DNA of 64,000 bases from an uncultured Draconibacterium sp. GTDB taxonomy: Bacteria; Bacteroidota; Bacteroidia; Bacteroidales; Prolixibacteraceae. The position numbers were made by a program, and so were the translations under genes. Below, one piece after another: positions 53,266 through 61,126 of the stretch. Positions within the stretch are counted from its first letter, which is position 1, and every line of letters begins with the position of its first letter. The notes beneath the pieces are model-generated. The model was not told the origin of the DNA, did not search any database, and worked only from the letters and a program-made list of their open reading frames with translations. The stretch spans positions 4,715,501-4,779,500 of the forward strand of contig NZ_OY782038.1 in the NCBI RefSeq assembly GCF_963677575.1, in the 5' to 3' direction.

Positions 53266-53339
53266 TAGCGAGAGGCGGGCTTGAACCGCCGACCTCATGA
53301 TTATGAATCATGCGCTCTAACCAGCTGAGCTACCTCGCC
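53266..53339 (-). tRNA. tRNA-Met (CAT anticodon)
   Basis: Cloverleaf on the minus strand: acceptor 5' GGCGAGG pairs with TCTCGCT (two G-U pairs), D-arm GCTCAGCTGGTTAGAGC, anticodon stem-loop ATGATTCATAATCAT with CAT, T-arm GGCGGTTCAAGCCCGCC. CCA is not encoded. The lack of the initiator C1:A72 mismatch argues for elongator Met; a tRNA-Ile with modified CAT cannot be fully excluded. Confidence 0.9.
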
Positions 53340-53362
53340 ATTTGTTTTTCAAAAATGCGGTG

Positions 53363-53370
53363 CAAATATA
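53363..53370 (-). promoter_or_regulatory. -7 box of tRNA-Met
   Basis: On the minus strand TATATTTG followed by CACCGCA, 24 bases before the tRNA. The same TTTGCACCGCA string follows the -7 box of tRNA-Ser. Confidence 0.55.
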
Positions 53371-53487
53371 GTATTTATTTTTATTACGACTAACCATTTT
53401 TGCAATTTTTCAAAAGAAGTTTCTTTAGCCGATTTTAACTAGTTGTAAGTTACATTCTTATTAATTATATTGCCGAAAATCAAACTT

Positions 53488-53868
53488 ATGACTAGTAAAG
53501 TAAAAATCAACCTGGAATACTTAATTAATTGTTCTCCGAAAGTGCTCTATAACAGACTAAGCACTGCTTCCGGGTTAACCGAATGGTTTGCCGATGATGT
53601 TCGTGTTCGAGGTAAACGATATACTTTTATTTGGGACGGATCGGAGCAAACTGCTGAAATGACACTACACAAAGAAAACCGTTTAGTACGTTTTAACTGG
53701 ATTGATGAAGAAGATGAATCGTACTTCGAATTTAAGATAATGCGCGATGAACTTACGGGCGATGTTTCGCTTTTGATCACTGACTTTGCCGAAGAAGATG
53801 AAATTGATGAAACCCGTGGCTTGTGGGATTCGCAGGTAGCCGATTTGAAACATGTTTTAGGTTCGTAA
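53488..53868 (+). CDS. START-like (SRPBCC) domain protein
   Basis: A 126-residue protein from the ATG at 53488; an upstream TTG at 53470 is less likely. The AHSA1/START-like fold is suggested by LEYLINCSPKVLYNRLSTASGLTEWFADDV, here split as INCSPKVLYNRLS and GLTEWFADDV, then MTLHKENRLVRFNW and a C-terminal helix LWDSQVADLKHVLG. It is very acidic in the second half. Cytoplasmic. The family binds small hydrophobic ligands or acts as a co-chaperone; no function is established for this branch. Confidence 0.8.
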   Translation: MTSKVKINLEYLINCSPKVLYNRLSTASGLTEWFADDVRVRGKRYTFIWDGSEQTAEMTLHKENRLVRFNWIDEEDESYFEFKIMRDELTGDVSLLITDFAEEDEIDETRGLWDSQVADLKHVLGS

Positions 53869-53955
53869 TTCGTTTTTTCAAAACTATTAACAGTTGTGTT
53901 CCAGCGTTGATAACGTTTCTTAACCTTTTTTACTTTACTAATTCCTAAAATAACT

Positions 53956-53963
53956 TAGTTTTG
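53956..53963 (+). promoter_or_regulatory. -7 box upstream of the LptF/G gene
   Basis: TAGTTTTG matches TAnnTTTG, 28 bases before the start codon; followed by TAAGCG. No clear -33 element. Confidence 0.42.
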
Positions 53964-53991
53964 TAAGCGTTTCCAGAATGAAAGAAAGTAC

Positions 53992-55473
53992 ATGAAACGT
54001 CTGCACCTTTTTGTTATAAAATCATTTCTAGGGCCATTTTTTATGACCTTTTTTATTGTGGTCTTTGTGCTGCTCATGCAGTTCTTGTGGAAATACGTAG
54101 ACGACCTGGTTGGAAAAGGGCTTGATTTTAAAGTTCTCGGTGAAATGATGTTTTACGCATCGTTTGCGCTGCTTCCGCTGGCTTTTCCTCTGGCCATGCT
54201 GCTGGCGTCGATAATGACTTTTGGGGCACTGGGCGAAAATTACGAGTTGGTGGCAATGAAAGCTTCCGGTATTTCGCTTTTCAGGATTATGCGACCATTA
54301 ATAGTTATTGCAATACTAATTACCGGAATCGCTTTCTATTTTTCAAATAATATTCTTCCGAAAACAAACCTGAAATTTTCCACACTTTTATACAGTGTTA
54401 AAAAACAACGGCCCGAATTGGTTTTACAGGAAGGCGTTTTTACCAACGAAATGGATGGTTACAGCATTAAAGTTGGCAAGCGAGATAACGATACAAAAAT
54501 GCTGTACGACCTGCTGATTTACGACCATACCAAAAATAAACCTAACGAAAGTGTTACAGTTGCCGATTCGGGATTGTTGCGCATTACGGAGGATAAAAAG
54601 TACATGGTACTGAATTTGTTTAGCGGAGTGACTTACCAGGAGCAGAAATCGCAAGATCGTAGTAAAAAAGAAACGTATCCGTATCAACGCAATCGTTTTG
54701 AAGAACAAACGATTCGGGTAAAAGTACGAAATTTCGATTTTGACCGCAAGGATGAAAGTATTTTTAAGAATCAGTACCGTATGCTTACCATCGATCAGTT
54801 GGCGACTGCTGACGACAGTTTAACGGATGATTATTATGATCGTGTGCGTAATTATATGATGCAGATTAATATAAACCCGACAATTGCGCGGCGATTGTAT
54901 AATTTGACAGCAAAAGCCGATTCACTAAAACGCGAAACAGAGGAAATTACAGCAGATTCGATATTTGATTTTGATGCATATTATTCCGGCCTCGATAAAT
55001 GGGTACAGGCCGATATTGCCAAAACTGCGATCGATCGTGCACGAAGCAATATGCAACAGGTTAATATGTTTCAGGGGCAGCTTTATAATAAAAAGAAAAC
55101 GTTGAATAAATACCGCATGGAGCGACACCGGAAATTTACCCTGTCGATTGCTGTGCTCATTTTCTTTTTTATAGGGGCGCCATTAGGAGCAATTATCCGA
55201 AAAGGAGGATTGGGAATGCCGGTGGTGGTGTCGATTTTCCTGTTTATTTTATATTACATTGTTTCTATGAGTGGCGAAAAAACTGCCCGTGAGGATGTTT
55301 GGGCAATGTTTAACGGAATGTGGTTTTCTTCTTATATTTTTCTACCCGTAGGGGTGTGGTTGACGTATAAAGCAGCTACCGATTCGGCAATCATGACGGC
55401 TGAAGCTTACTCTAAGTTTTTTGCCCGCCTGGGGCTCGGACGGTTTTTCAAGAAAAAGAAATCAAACGATTAA
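53992..55473 (+). CDS. LptF/LptG-family permease (YjgP/YjgQ)
   Basis: A 493-residue membrane protein of the lipopolysaccharide export permease family. N-terminal spans: FLGPFFMTFFIVVFVLLMQF, cut here, with MLLASIMTFGALGENYELVAMKASGISLFRIMRP as the typical family block (GENYELVAMKASGIS). A periplasmic beta-jellyroll follows; three C-terminal spans close with FIGAPLGAIIRKGGLGMPVV. It is longer than E. coli LptF/G because of an insert of about 100 residues before the last spans. Two glycosyltransferase genes follow at once, in keeping with an envelope glycolipid operon. Confidence 0.9.
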   Translation: MKRLHLFVIKSFLGPFFMTFFIVVFVLLMQFLWKYVDDLVGKGLDFKVLGEMMFYASFALLPLAFPLAMLLASIMTFGALGENYELVAMKASGISLFRIMRPLIVIAILITGIAFYFSNNILPKTNLKFSTLLYSVKKQRPELVLQEGVFTNEMDGYSIKVGKRDNDTKMLYDLLIYDHTKNKPNESVTVADSGLLRITEDKKYMVLNLFSGVTYQEQKSQDRSKKETYPYQRNRFEEQTIRVKVRNFDFDRKDESIFKNQYRMLTIDQLATADDSLTDDYYDRVRNYMMQININPTIARRLYNLTAKADSLKRETEEITADSIFDFDAYYSGLDKWVQADIAKTAIDRARSNMQQVNMFQGQLYNKKKTLNKYRMERHRKFTLSIAVLIFFFIGAPLGAIIRKGGLGMPVVVSIFLFILYYIVSMSGEKTAREDVWAMFNGMWFSSYIFLPVGVWLTYKAATDSAIMTAEAYSKFFARLGLGRFFKKKKSND

Positions 55474-55479
55474 ACCCGA

Positions 55480-56682
55480 ATGAACATATTGCAGGTAACA
55501 AATAAGGTTCCTTTTCCAACCAAGGATGGTGGGGCCATAGCCTGTATGAATTTGACGAAAGGATTTGCGAAGCTGGGAAATAAGGTAACCGTGCTGGCAA
55601 TGAATACCTTAAAACATCATGTTCGGCCGGATGAAATTCCCGGGGAAATAAAACAGTTGGCAACATTTAAGTTGGTTGATGTTCCGGCTAAAATAAATGC
55701 TTTTGCTGCTTTAATAAATCTTCTCTTTTCGCGAAAACCATACAATGCCGTTCGTTTTATCGATGAAAACTTTCGTGTAGCGCTGATAAGCTTATTATCC
55801 GAAAATGAGTTTGATGTTATTCAGTTGGAGGGACTTTATGTTTGTCCATATATTTCTTTGATACGAAAGCATTCCAACGCAACGGTGGTTTATCGTGCGC
55901 ATAATGTTGAGTTTGAAATTTGGGAGAGAGCTACAAAACTATCACGAGGTTTGAAAAAAATATACCTGCAAAATCTTTCAAAAAGGATTAAAAGGTTCGA
56001 GACTGAATTATTGAATACATACGATATTTTGATTCCGATTACCGCCCGCGACGGAGAGATCCTCGACTCGCTGGGGAATGTGAAAGACAAACAGGTTTCT
56101 CAAGCCGGTATCGATTCGTCGACTGTCGTTCCGGATACATCCAAACTCGAATTCCCATCACTTTTTCACATGGGGTCGTTGGAGTGGGCGCCCAACCAGG
56201 AAGGTCTTTTGTGGTTTCTTGAAAACTGCTGGACACGGATTCACAACAAATATCCTGATCTGCGTTTTCATGTAGCCGGAAGAAATGCACCTCAATGTTT
56301 AATTGACAAATTAAATGTTGACGGAGTCGTTTTCGAAGGAGAAGTTGCCGATGCATACCTGTTTATGAATTCGAAAGCTGTTATGATTGTTCCGCTGTTC
56401 TCGGGTAGTGGAATGCGCATTAAAATTATTGAAGGAATGGCGCTCGGAAAAAGTATCGTGTCAACATCAATCGGTGCAGAAGGAATTGATGTTACCGATG
56501 GCGAAAATGTTTTGCTGGCTAACGATGCATCCGGCTTTGTTGAAGCTGTCTTCAGCTTAATTGAAAACCGTGACAATTTTGAGCGCCTTGGAAAGAACGC
56601 AACCCTTTTTATCCAACAGAATTTTGATAATTTAGCAATATCGAAAAAGCTAATCGGATTTTACAAGCAATACACTAAATGA
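55480..56682 (+). CDS. GT4-family glycosyltransferase
   Basis: A 400-residue GT-B transferase. N-terminal NKVPFPTKDGGAIACMNL is the glycine loop of the acceptor domain; RAHNVEFEIWERA and the donor-side PLFSGSGMRIKIIEGMALGK, with GSGMRIKIIE as the usual pattern, follow, then SIVSTSIGAEGIDV. Starts seven bases after the LptF/G stop and overlaps the next gene by four bases. Likely adds a sugar to a surface polysaccharide or glycolipid. Confidence 0.9.
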   Translation: MNILQVTNKVPFPTKDGGAIACMNLTKGFAKLGNKVTVLAMNTLKHHVRPDEIPGEIKQLATFKLVDVPAKINAFAALINLLFSRKPYNAVRFIDENFRVALISLLSENEFDVIQLEGLYVCPYISLIRKHSNATVVYRAHNVEFEIWERATKLSRGLKKIYLQNLSKRIKRFETELLNTYDILIPITARDGEILDSLGNVKDKQVSQAGIDSSTVVPDTSKLEFPSLFHMGSLEWAPNQEGLLWFLENCWTRIHNKYPDLRFHVAGRNAPQCLIDKLNVDGVVFEGEVADAYLFMNSKAVMIVPLFSGSGMRIKIIEGMALGKSIVSTSIGAEGIDVTDGENVLLANDASGFVEAVFSLIENRDNFERLGKNATLFIQQNFDNLAISKKLIGFYKQYTK

Positions 56683-57869
56683 TCTTAAGCGTTTTATTCT
56701 GGGTATTTTTATTTATTCTGTTCTATACTTATGCCGGGTATGCGCTTGTATTGTGGTTTTTTGTGGGCTTAAAAAAGTTGTTTGGCAGCCGTAAAAATGC
56801 AGAGGGAAGCAATGTTTATGAGCCTGAAGTATGTCTGTTTGTAACAGCATATAACGAGAAGGACTACATCGACCAGAAAGTAAAGAATGCTTTCTCGCTC
56901 GATTATCCCAAAGATAAGATTCAATATGTGTGGGTTACCGATGGCTCGGATGATGGAAGTCCGGAGCTATTAAAGAACGTTGATGAGCTGGAGGTTTATC
57001 ATCAGCCGAAACGACGTGGAAAGATGCATGCTATGAACCGGGGGATGAAATTTGTAAAGGCGCCTGTTGTGATCTTTTCTGATTCGAACACGGTTCTTGG
57101 AAAACAATCCATTCGTGAGATCGTAAATTGTTTCAGCAATCCGGAAGTTGGTTGTGTGGCAGGGGAGAAGCGCATTGTTCAGAAAGATGAAGAGGCAGCT
57201 GCCGGTGCCGGTGAAGGTTTGTATTGGAAAATGGAGTCGTGGATTAAGCGAAAAGACTGGGAATTGAATTCAGCAGTTGGTGCGGTTGGTGAACTGTTTG
57301 CCATACGAACTGAACTTTTCGAGGATGTGGAAACAGATACTTTACTAGATGATTTTATTATTTCTTTGCGTATTGCTCAACGAGGATATAAAATTGCATA
57401 CACGCCAAATGCCTACGCCGAAGAAACTGCTTCGTTGAATGTAAAAGAAGAGTTGAAACGTAAAGTAAGAATTGCTGCCGGAGGAATTCAAACCATTCTG
57501 AGATTGAAGGGATTGCTCAATCCGTTCAAAAACGGAATATTGAGCTGGCAGTATTTTTCGCACAAAGTTTTGCGTTGGGCATTTGCTCCTCCGGCTTTGT
57601 TCCTTTTATTTATTATAAATCTACTGTTGGTAGTAAATGTCAATAATTGGAGTGCGGGTAATTTTTATGTGCTTGTGCTGTATCTTCAGGTTTTGTGCTA
57701 TGTTGCAGCGGCGTTTGGTTGGTATTTCGAAAACAAAAAGGTGCGGTTGAAAGCACTGTTTGTTCCTTATTATTTTGTAATGATCAATTATGCGTCTATT
57801 CTGGGTATTGTTCGATATGTAAAAGGGCGCCAGTCGGTAAATTGGGAAAAATCAAAAAGGGCAGTGTAG
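56679..57869 (+). CDS. GT2-family membrane glycosyltransferase
   Basis: A 396-residue protein with one N-terminal span (VLFWVFLFILFYTYAGYALV), a GT-A domain (VCLFVTAYNEKDYIDQKV, WVTDGSDDGS, a D-x-D-like SDSNTV, and DDFIISLRIAQRGYK) and about three C-terminal spans. This is the layout of processive or membrane-bound GT2 enzymes of the BcsA/ChvB-like group, though the QxxRW motif appears only as the weaker KVRIAAGG. It overlaps the GT4 gene upstream by four bases (ATGA). Confidence 0.9.
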   Translation: MILSVLFWVFLFILFYTYAGYALVLWFFVGLKKLFGSRKNAEGSNVYEPEVCLFVTAYNEKDYIDQKVKNAFSLDYPKDKIQYVWVTDGSDDGSPELLKNVDELEVYHQPKRRGKMHAMNRGMKFVKAPVVIFSDSNTVLGKQSIREIVNCFSNPEVGCVAGEKRIVQKDEEAAAGAGEGLYWKMESWIKRKDWELNSAVGAVGELFAIRTELFEDVETDTLLDDFIISLRIAQRGYKIAYTPNAYAEETASLNVKEELKRKVRIAAGGIQTILRLKGLLNPFKNGILSWQYFSHKVLRWAFAPPALFLLFIINLLLVVNVNNWSAGNFYVLVLYLQVLCYVAAAFGWYFENKKVRLKALFVPYYFVMINYASILGIVRYVKGRQSVNWEKSKRAV

Positions 57870-58280
57870 ATTTTAGGTATATAATTAAGAGTCTACAATT
57901 AAATTGTTGCAACAATTTAAGTAGTCTTTGCAAGAAAACGTCAAATGCTGCGTTACTCTCGGTTTGAAAACGGTCGATTACGAAAGTAAACTCCCTGATT
58001 TCCAAACCTTCGAAAGCCTTGCCTTTGACGTTTTCTTATCAAAGACAAAGAAATAGCTGAGTTTTCTGGCAAGCACTAAGTATGTATGGTTTCCACAAGT
58101 TGTGAATTTAGAATGACGATTAACAAATGCTGAATGCCGAAATGAATCTCAATCCATCTTGGTTTTCTTAACAATCGTCAATCAAAAATCGTTAATCGAA
58201 ATTCATTATTTAATTAGTGCTGGCTTTTCGGTTGTAGAATGGTAGAAGATATTAAACTTATCTATTTTTGAACCAGTGGC
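57870..58280. other. Gene-free region with a 25-bp inverted repeat
   Basis: Contains a perfect 18-base palindrome AAATTGTTGCAACAATTT at 57901-57918 and, at 57926-57949 and 58021-58048, inverted repeats AAGAAAACGTCAAA / TTTGACGTTTTCTT with matching GTCTTTG / AAAGAC ends around about 75 bases. From 58130 word-like phrases such as CAATCGTCAATC and AATCGTTAATCG occur. Nothing codes. Confidence 0.55.
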
Positions 58281-58961
58281 TTAAATTTTTTTGTTCTCCT
58301 CCCAAAACCGTTTTTCAATCAGTTCACTTCGTTTAATGGTCTTTCGTATCCATTCCATTTTAAGTTCATCCTTTTCTTCGTCGCTCAATTGCCAGTCCAA
58401 ATCTTTGCTATCTCTCATTTTCATCGTAAGGTGATGCAAAATAATTGCTGCCGAAACTGAGATATTGAAACTTTCGGTAAAACCATACATCGGAATTTTC
58501 AGGAATTCATCGGCTTCCTGCATAACTGTTTCTGTTATTCCGGGTAGCTCCGATCCAAAAACCAGTGCTGTTTTTCCTTTGGTAATATCAAAATCCTGTA
58601 ATTCCAGGTCGTTATTGTGTGGAGTAGTTGCAACAATTCGGTAGCCTTGCTTTTTTAGGGTTCGTATGGTGTCGAGAGCATTATGTTCTTTACTATTATA
58701 TTTATGTAGCGACAACCATTTTGAAGCTCCCATGGCAATTTCGCGGTTCACCTGAAATTCGTTGCGGTCTTCGATAATATGTACATCCTGAATGCCAAAA
58801 CAATCGCAGGTGCGCAAAACGGCGCTTGCATTTTGTTTCTGGTAAATATCTTCCAAAACAACAGTGAGATGTCTGGTGCGTTTGTTTAATACTTTTTCAA
58901 AAAGTTCGCGGCGTTGTGGAGTAAGGTAACCGGCAAGGTATTCAAGAAGTTTATCATCCAT
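58281..58961 (-). CDS. TrmH-family RNA 2'-O-methyltransferase
   Basis: A 226-residue SPOUT enzyme with LVVLEDIYQKQNASAVLRTC-type first motif (EDIYQKQNASAVLRT), ALVFGSELPGIT as motif 2 and IPMYGFTESFNISVSAAIIL as motif 3. The overall length and the C-terminal helices (WIRKTIKRSELIEKRF) fit tRNA guanosine-18 methyltransferase TrmH rather than RlmB. Single gene in front of the HU gene on the same strand. Confidence 0.87.
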   Translation of the reverse strand: MDDKLLEYLAGYLTPQRRELFEKVLNKRTRHLTVVLEDIYQKQNASAVLRTCDCFGIQDVHIIEDRNEFQVNREIAMGASKWLSLHKYNSKEHNALDTIRTLKKQGYRIVATTPHNNDLELQDFDITKGKTALVFGSELPGITETVMQEADEFLKIPMYGFTESFNISVSAAIILHHLTMKMRDSKDLDWQLSDEEKDELKMEWIRKTIKRSELIEKRFWEENKKI

Positions 58962-58984
58962 TTTCGTTCAAGTTTGATAGCGTT

Positions 58985-59017
58985 AAATAAAAAAGGGAAG
59001 CATTTGGCTTCCCTTTA
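58985..59017 (-). terminator. Terminator of the HU gene
   Basis: On the minus strand AAAGGGAAGC / GCTTCCCTTT followed by TTTATTT, about 29 bases after the HU stop. Confidence 0.78.
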
Positions 59018-59045
59018 ATCAGTTTTTTTTACCTACTCGTATAAG

Positions 59046-59318
59046 TTACGATACAGCATCTGCTAATTCAGCACCAGCTTTAAATTTAACAACTTTTTTA
59101 GCTGGAATAGTAATTTCTTTTCCTGTTTGAGGATTTCTACCAGTTCTGGCACCACGTTCTGAAACAGAGAAAGAACCGAATCCAATAAGAGCAACACGGT
59201 CTCCAGCTTTAAGTGCATCAGTAGTAGCACCTACAAATGCATCAAGAGCTTTTTTAGCATCAGCTTTACTAAGGCCTGCTTTTTCGGCCATCGCATCAAG
59301 TAATTGAGCTTTGTTCAT
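59046..59318 (-). CDS. DNA-binding protein HU
   Basis: A 90-residue histone-like protein with the whole HU fold: MNKAQLLDAMAEKAGLSKAD, LIGFGSFSVSERGARTGRNP with the beta-arm signature GRNPQTGKEITIPAKK, and the C-terminal VVKFKAGAELADAV. Dimeric nucleoid protein. Monocistronic. Confidence 0.95.
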   Translation of the reverse strand: MNKAQLLDAMAEKAGLSKADAKKALDAFVGATTDALKAGDRVALIGFGSFSVSERGARTGRNPQTGKEITIPAKKVVKFKAGAELADAVS

Positions 59319-59562
59319 AAGGCAAAATTTTAAATAATTAATTAAGTGATTGAAAATAAATAACTTAGTTCTATGTACTTTGTAACGAATATTCTGAATC
59401 TATATACTTTTTCAAGGGTTAAAATTCGTCAAACATTCAGTAAAATCAAGCGTTTCAGAGAACTTTTTTAAGTTTTAGCTAAATTCATAAATATGTTTTA
59501 AAAAACCAAACCCTAGCACCCTTTTTTTTTAAGTAATTTCTGAAATTTTTATCTAAAAGTGT

Positions 59563-59592
59563 TTTGTACTTTAAAAAATTAATCTACTTTTG
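59563..59592 (+). promoter_or_regulatory. Promoter of tRNA-Ser
   Basis: TTTG at 59563-59566 and TACTTTTG at 59585-59592, spacer 18, with the tRNA 5' end 11 bases after the -7 box. Confidence 0.7.
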
Positions 59593-59602
59593 CACCGCAT
59601 CT

Positions 59603-59687
59603 GGAGAGATGGCAGAGTGGTCGAATGCGGCGGTCTTGAAAACCGTTGTACCGCGAGGTACCGGGGGTTCGAATCCCTCTCTCTCCG
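59603..59687 (+). tRNA. tRNA-Ser (TGA anticodon)
   Basis: Acceptor GGAGAGA pairs with TCTCTCC, anticodon stem-loop CGGTCTTGAAAACCG with TGA, a long variable arm (TACCGCGAGGTA) typical of class II tRNAs, T-arm GGGGGTTCGAATCCCTC. Discriminator G; CCA not encoded. Confidence 0.95.
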
Positions 59688-59691
59688 CAAC

Positions 59692-59723
59692 AATCCATCA
59701 GAGTTTTCTGGTGGATTTTTTTT
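59692..59723 (+). terminator. Terminator of tRNA-Ser
   Basis: AATCCATCAG / CTGGTGGATT stem followed by eight T residues. Confidence 0.8.
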
Positions 59724-59752
59724 GCTCCAATCTGTTGATAACTTTTTGTTTT

Positions 59753-59980
59753 GTGAAGGTTTTAAGTGGTTCTTTTTTAGGGAAATATGGCTCTTTTGAA
59801 TATAATTTTGATGACATACTCAGAAATTATGTTTTGAAATGTGGATTTTCGCACTCTGAAGCAGCCAAAAGCAACGAAATTTTTCTACTGTTTATGAGTT
59901 ATGTTTATTCTTATTTACTATTAATGCTAGGCGAAAAAAACGGAACGATTATTCCTTTCGAGGCGATTGCCGGTATTTGA
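59753..59980 (+). CDS. Hypothetical small ORF between tRNA-Ser and tRNA-Trp
   Basis: A frame of 75 codons from a GTG at 59753: VKVLSGSFLGKYGSFEYNF, cut here, with hydrophobic LLFMSYVYSYLLLML near the end. I do not recognise it. Composition is not impossible for a protein, but there is no ribosome binding site and no homology cue; it may be chance or the remnant of a longer gene. Confidence 0.22.
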   Translation: MKVLSGSFLGKYGSFEYNFDDILRNYVLKCGFSHSEAAKSNEIFLLFMSYVYSYLLLMLGEKNGTIIPFEAIAGI

Positions 59981-60022
59981 AATTATTTCTTTCGCTGGCT
60001 TAGGTAATTTGAATTGAATTAC

Positions 60023-60030
60023 TATATTTG
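60023..60030 (+). promoter_or_regulatory. -7 box of tRNA-Trp
   Basis: TATATTTG followed by CACTCGC, 17 bases before the tRNA. The nearest TTTG is too close to be a normal -33 box. Confidence 0.5.
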
Positions 60031-60047
60031 CACTCGCAAAATGAAAC

Positions 60048-60120
60048 ACGGGTGTAGCTCAGTTGGCAGAGCACTGGTCTCCAAAACCAGGTGTCGGGAG
60101 TTCGAGTCTCTCCTCCCGTG
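60048..60120 (+). tRNA. tRNA-Trp (CCA anticodon)
   Basis: Acceptor ACGGGTG pairs with CTCCCGT except for a T-T pair at position 6-67; D-arm GCTCAGTTGGCAGAGC, anticodon stem-loop CTGGTCTCCAAAACCAG with CCA, T-arm GGGAGTTCGAGTCTCTC. Discriminator G; 3' CCA not encoded. Confidence 0.94.
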
Positions 60121-60128
60121 CGAAAGCA

Positions 60129-60158
60129 CAAAGGTCTTACTTTAGTAAGGCCTTTTTT
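60129..60158 (+). terminator. Terminator of tRNA-Trp
   Basis: AAGGTCTTACT / AGTAAGGCCTT stem followed by a T run, nine bases past the tRNA. Confidence 0.78.
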
Positions 60159-60231
60159 ATGATATAAATTTCTGTGGAAAACATTTAAATCTTCAGCTTT
60201 TAAGTGTTATTTTCACACCAAATTCGAGCCA

Positions 60232-60948
60232 ATGCAAATCGACGTTTTTATTCCTTGTTTTATCGATCAGTTTTATCCTGAAACTGCAGAAAGTTTTGTA
60301 AGCCTGCTGGAAAAGGTAGGATGCGATGTGAAATACAATCCAAAACAAACCTGTTGTGGGCAACCGGCTTTTAACAGTGGGTACTGGAATGAGGCAAAAA
60401 CTGTGGCCAAGAAATTTCTTGATGATTTTGAATTGGCGAACGTTGTTGTGGCTCCCTCAGCCTCGTGTACAGGCTTTATTCGGAACTATTACCATAAACT
60501 GTTTGAAGAAGATGAGGAGTTGCTGAGAAAGACAAATAGGACCCGAAAAAAGGTGTTCGAGTTTACTGACTTTTTAGTCAATCATTTAAAAGTTACTGAA
60601 CTGGGAGCGACTTTTAATCATAAAGTTACCTTCCACGATTCGTGTGCCGGTTTGCGTGAATATGGTATTAAAGAGGAACCCCGAAAATTACTGAGCGAGG
60701 TAAGAGGCCTTGAGCTGATAGAAATGGAAAATCTTGAGACCTGCTGTGGTTTTGGAGGGACTTTTGCAGCCAAATTCCATAACATTTCAACGGCAATGAC
60801 CGAACAAAAAGTTGAAAATGCCCTAAAAACCGGTGCCGAATATATTGTATCAACCGAAGCATCGTGCCTGATGAATATGGATGCCTATATTAAAAAACAA
60901 AAACTCCCCATAAAAACTATTCATTTGGTGGACATTTTGGCTGGATAA
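60232..60948 (+). CDS. LutA/YkgE-type (Fe-S)-binding oxidoreductase subunit, solitary
   Basis: A 238-residue protein of two CCG domains: first PCFIDQFYPE and QTCCGQPAFNSGY, second FHDSCAGLREYG and LETCCGFGGTFAAKF. These CCG boxes bind a [4Fe-4S] cluster in heterodisulphide reductase B and LutA. LutA normally works with LutB and LutC in L-lactate oxidation; neither is next to it here, so it may work with partners elsewhere or in another glycolate/lactate-type complex. Confidence 0.87.
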   Translation: MQIDVFIPCFIDQFYPETAESFVSLLEKVGCDVKYNPKQTCCGQPAFNSGYWNEAKTVAKKFLDDFELANVVVAPSASCTGFIRNYYHKLFEEDEELLRKTNRTRKKVFEFTDFLVNHLKVTELGATFNHKVTFHDSCAGLREYGIKEEPRKLLSEVRGLELIEMENLETCCGFGGTFAAKFHNISTAMTEQKVENALKTGAEYIVSTEASCLMNMDAYIKKQKLPIKTIHLVDILAG

Positions 60949-60954
60949 ATCAGG

Positions 60955-61126
60955 ACTGTTACATTGTCAAATTGCTAAACGGCTAAATTGTTAAATTGTA
61001 AAAAACTGTAGCCCGAAACCGGATACTTGAAACCGAATTCCTGATTCTTAACATTGAACTTGAAAGTAGCAAGCTCTTGCCAGTACTATCAACTCGTAGC
61101 CAGTAACTCGCTACTCGCGGCTAAAA
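60955..61126. repeat. Word-like quasi-repeat stretch
   Basis: Phrases such as TGTCAAATTGCTAAACGGC, TAAATTGTTAAATTGTAAA, CCAGTACTATCAACTCGTAG and CCAGTAACTCGCTACTCGC follow each other. Same kind of text-like near-repeats as at 33310-33500. Non-coding. Confidence 0.45.

Noticed and set aside
59564..59980. 138-codon frame through tRNA-Ser
   Set aside because: It runs across the tRNA gene and its terminator, so the long version cannot be a gene.
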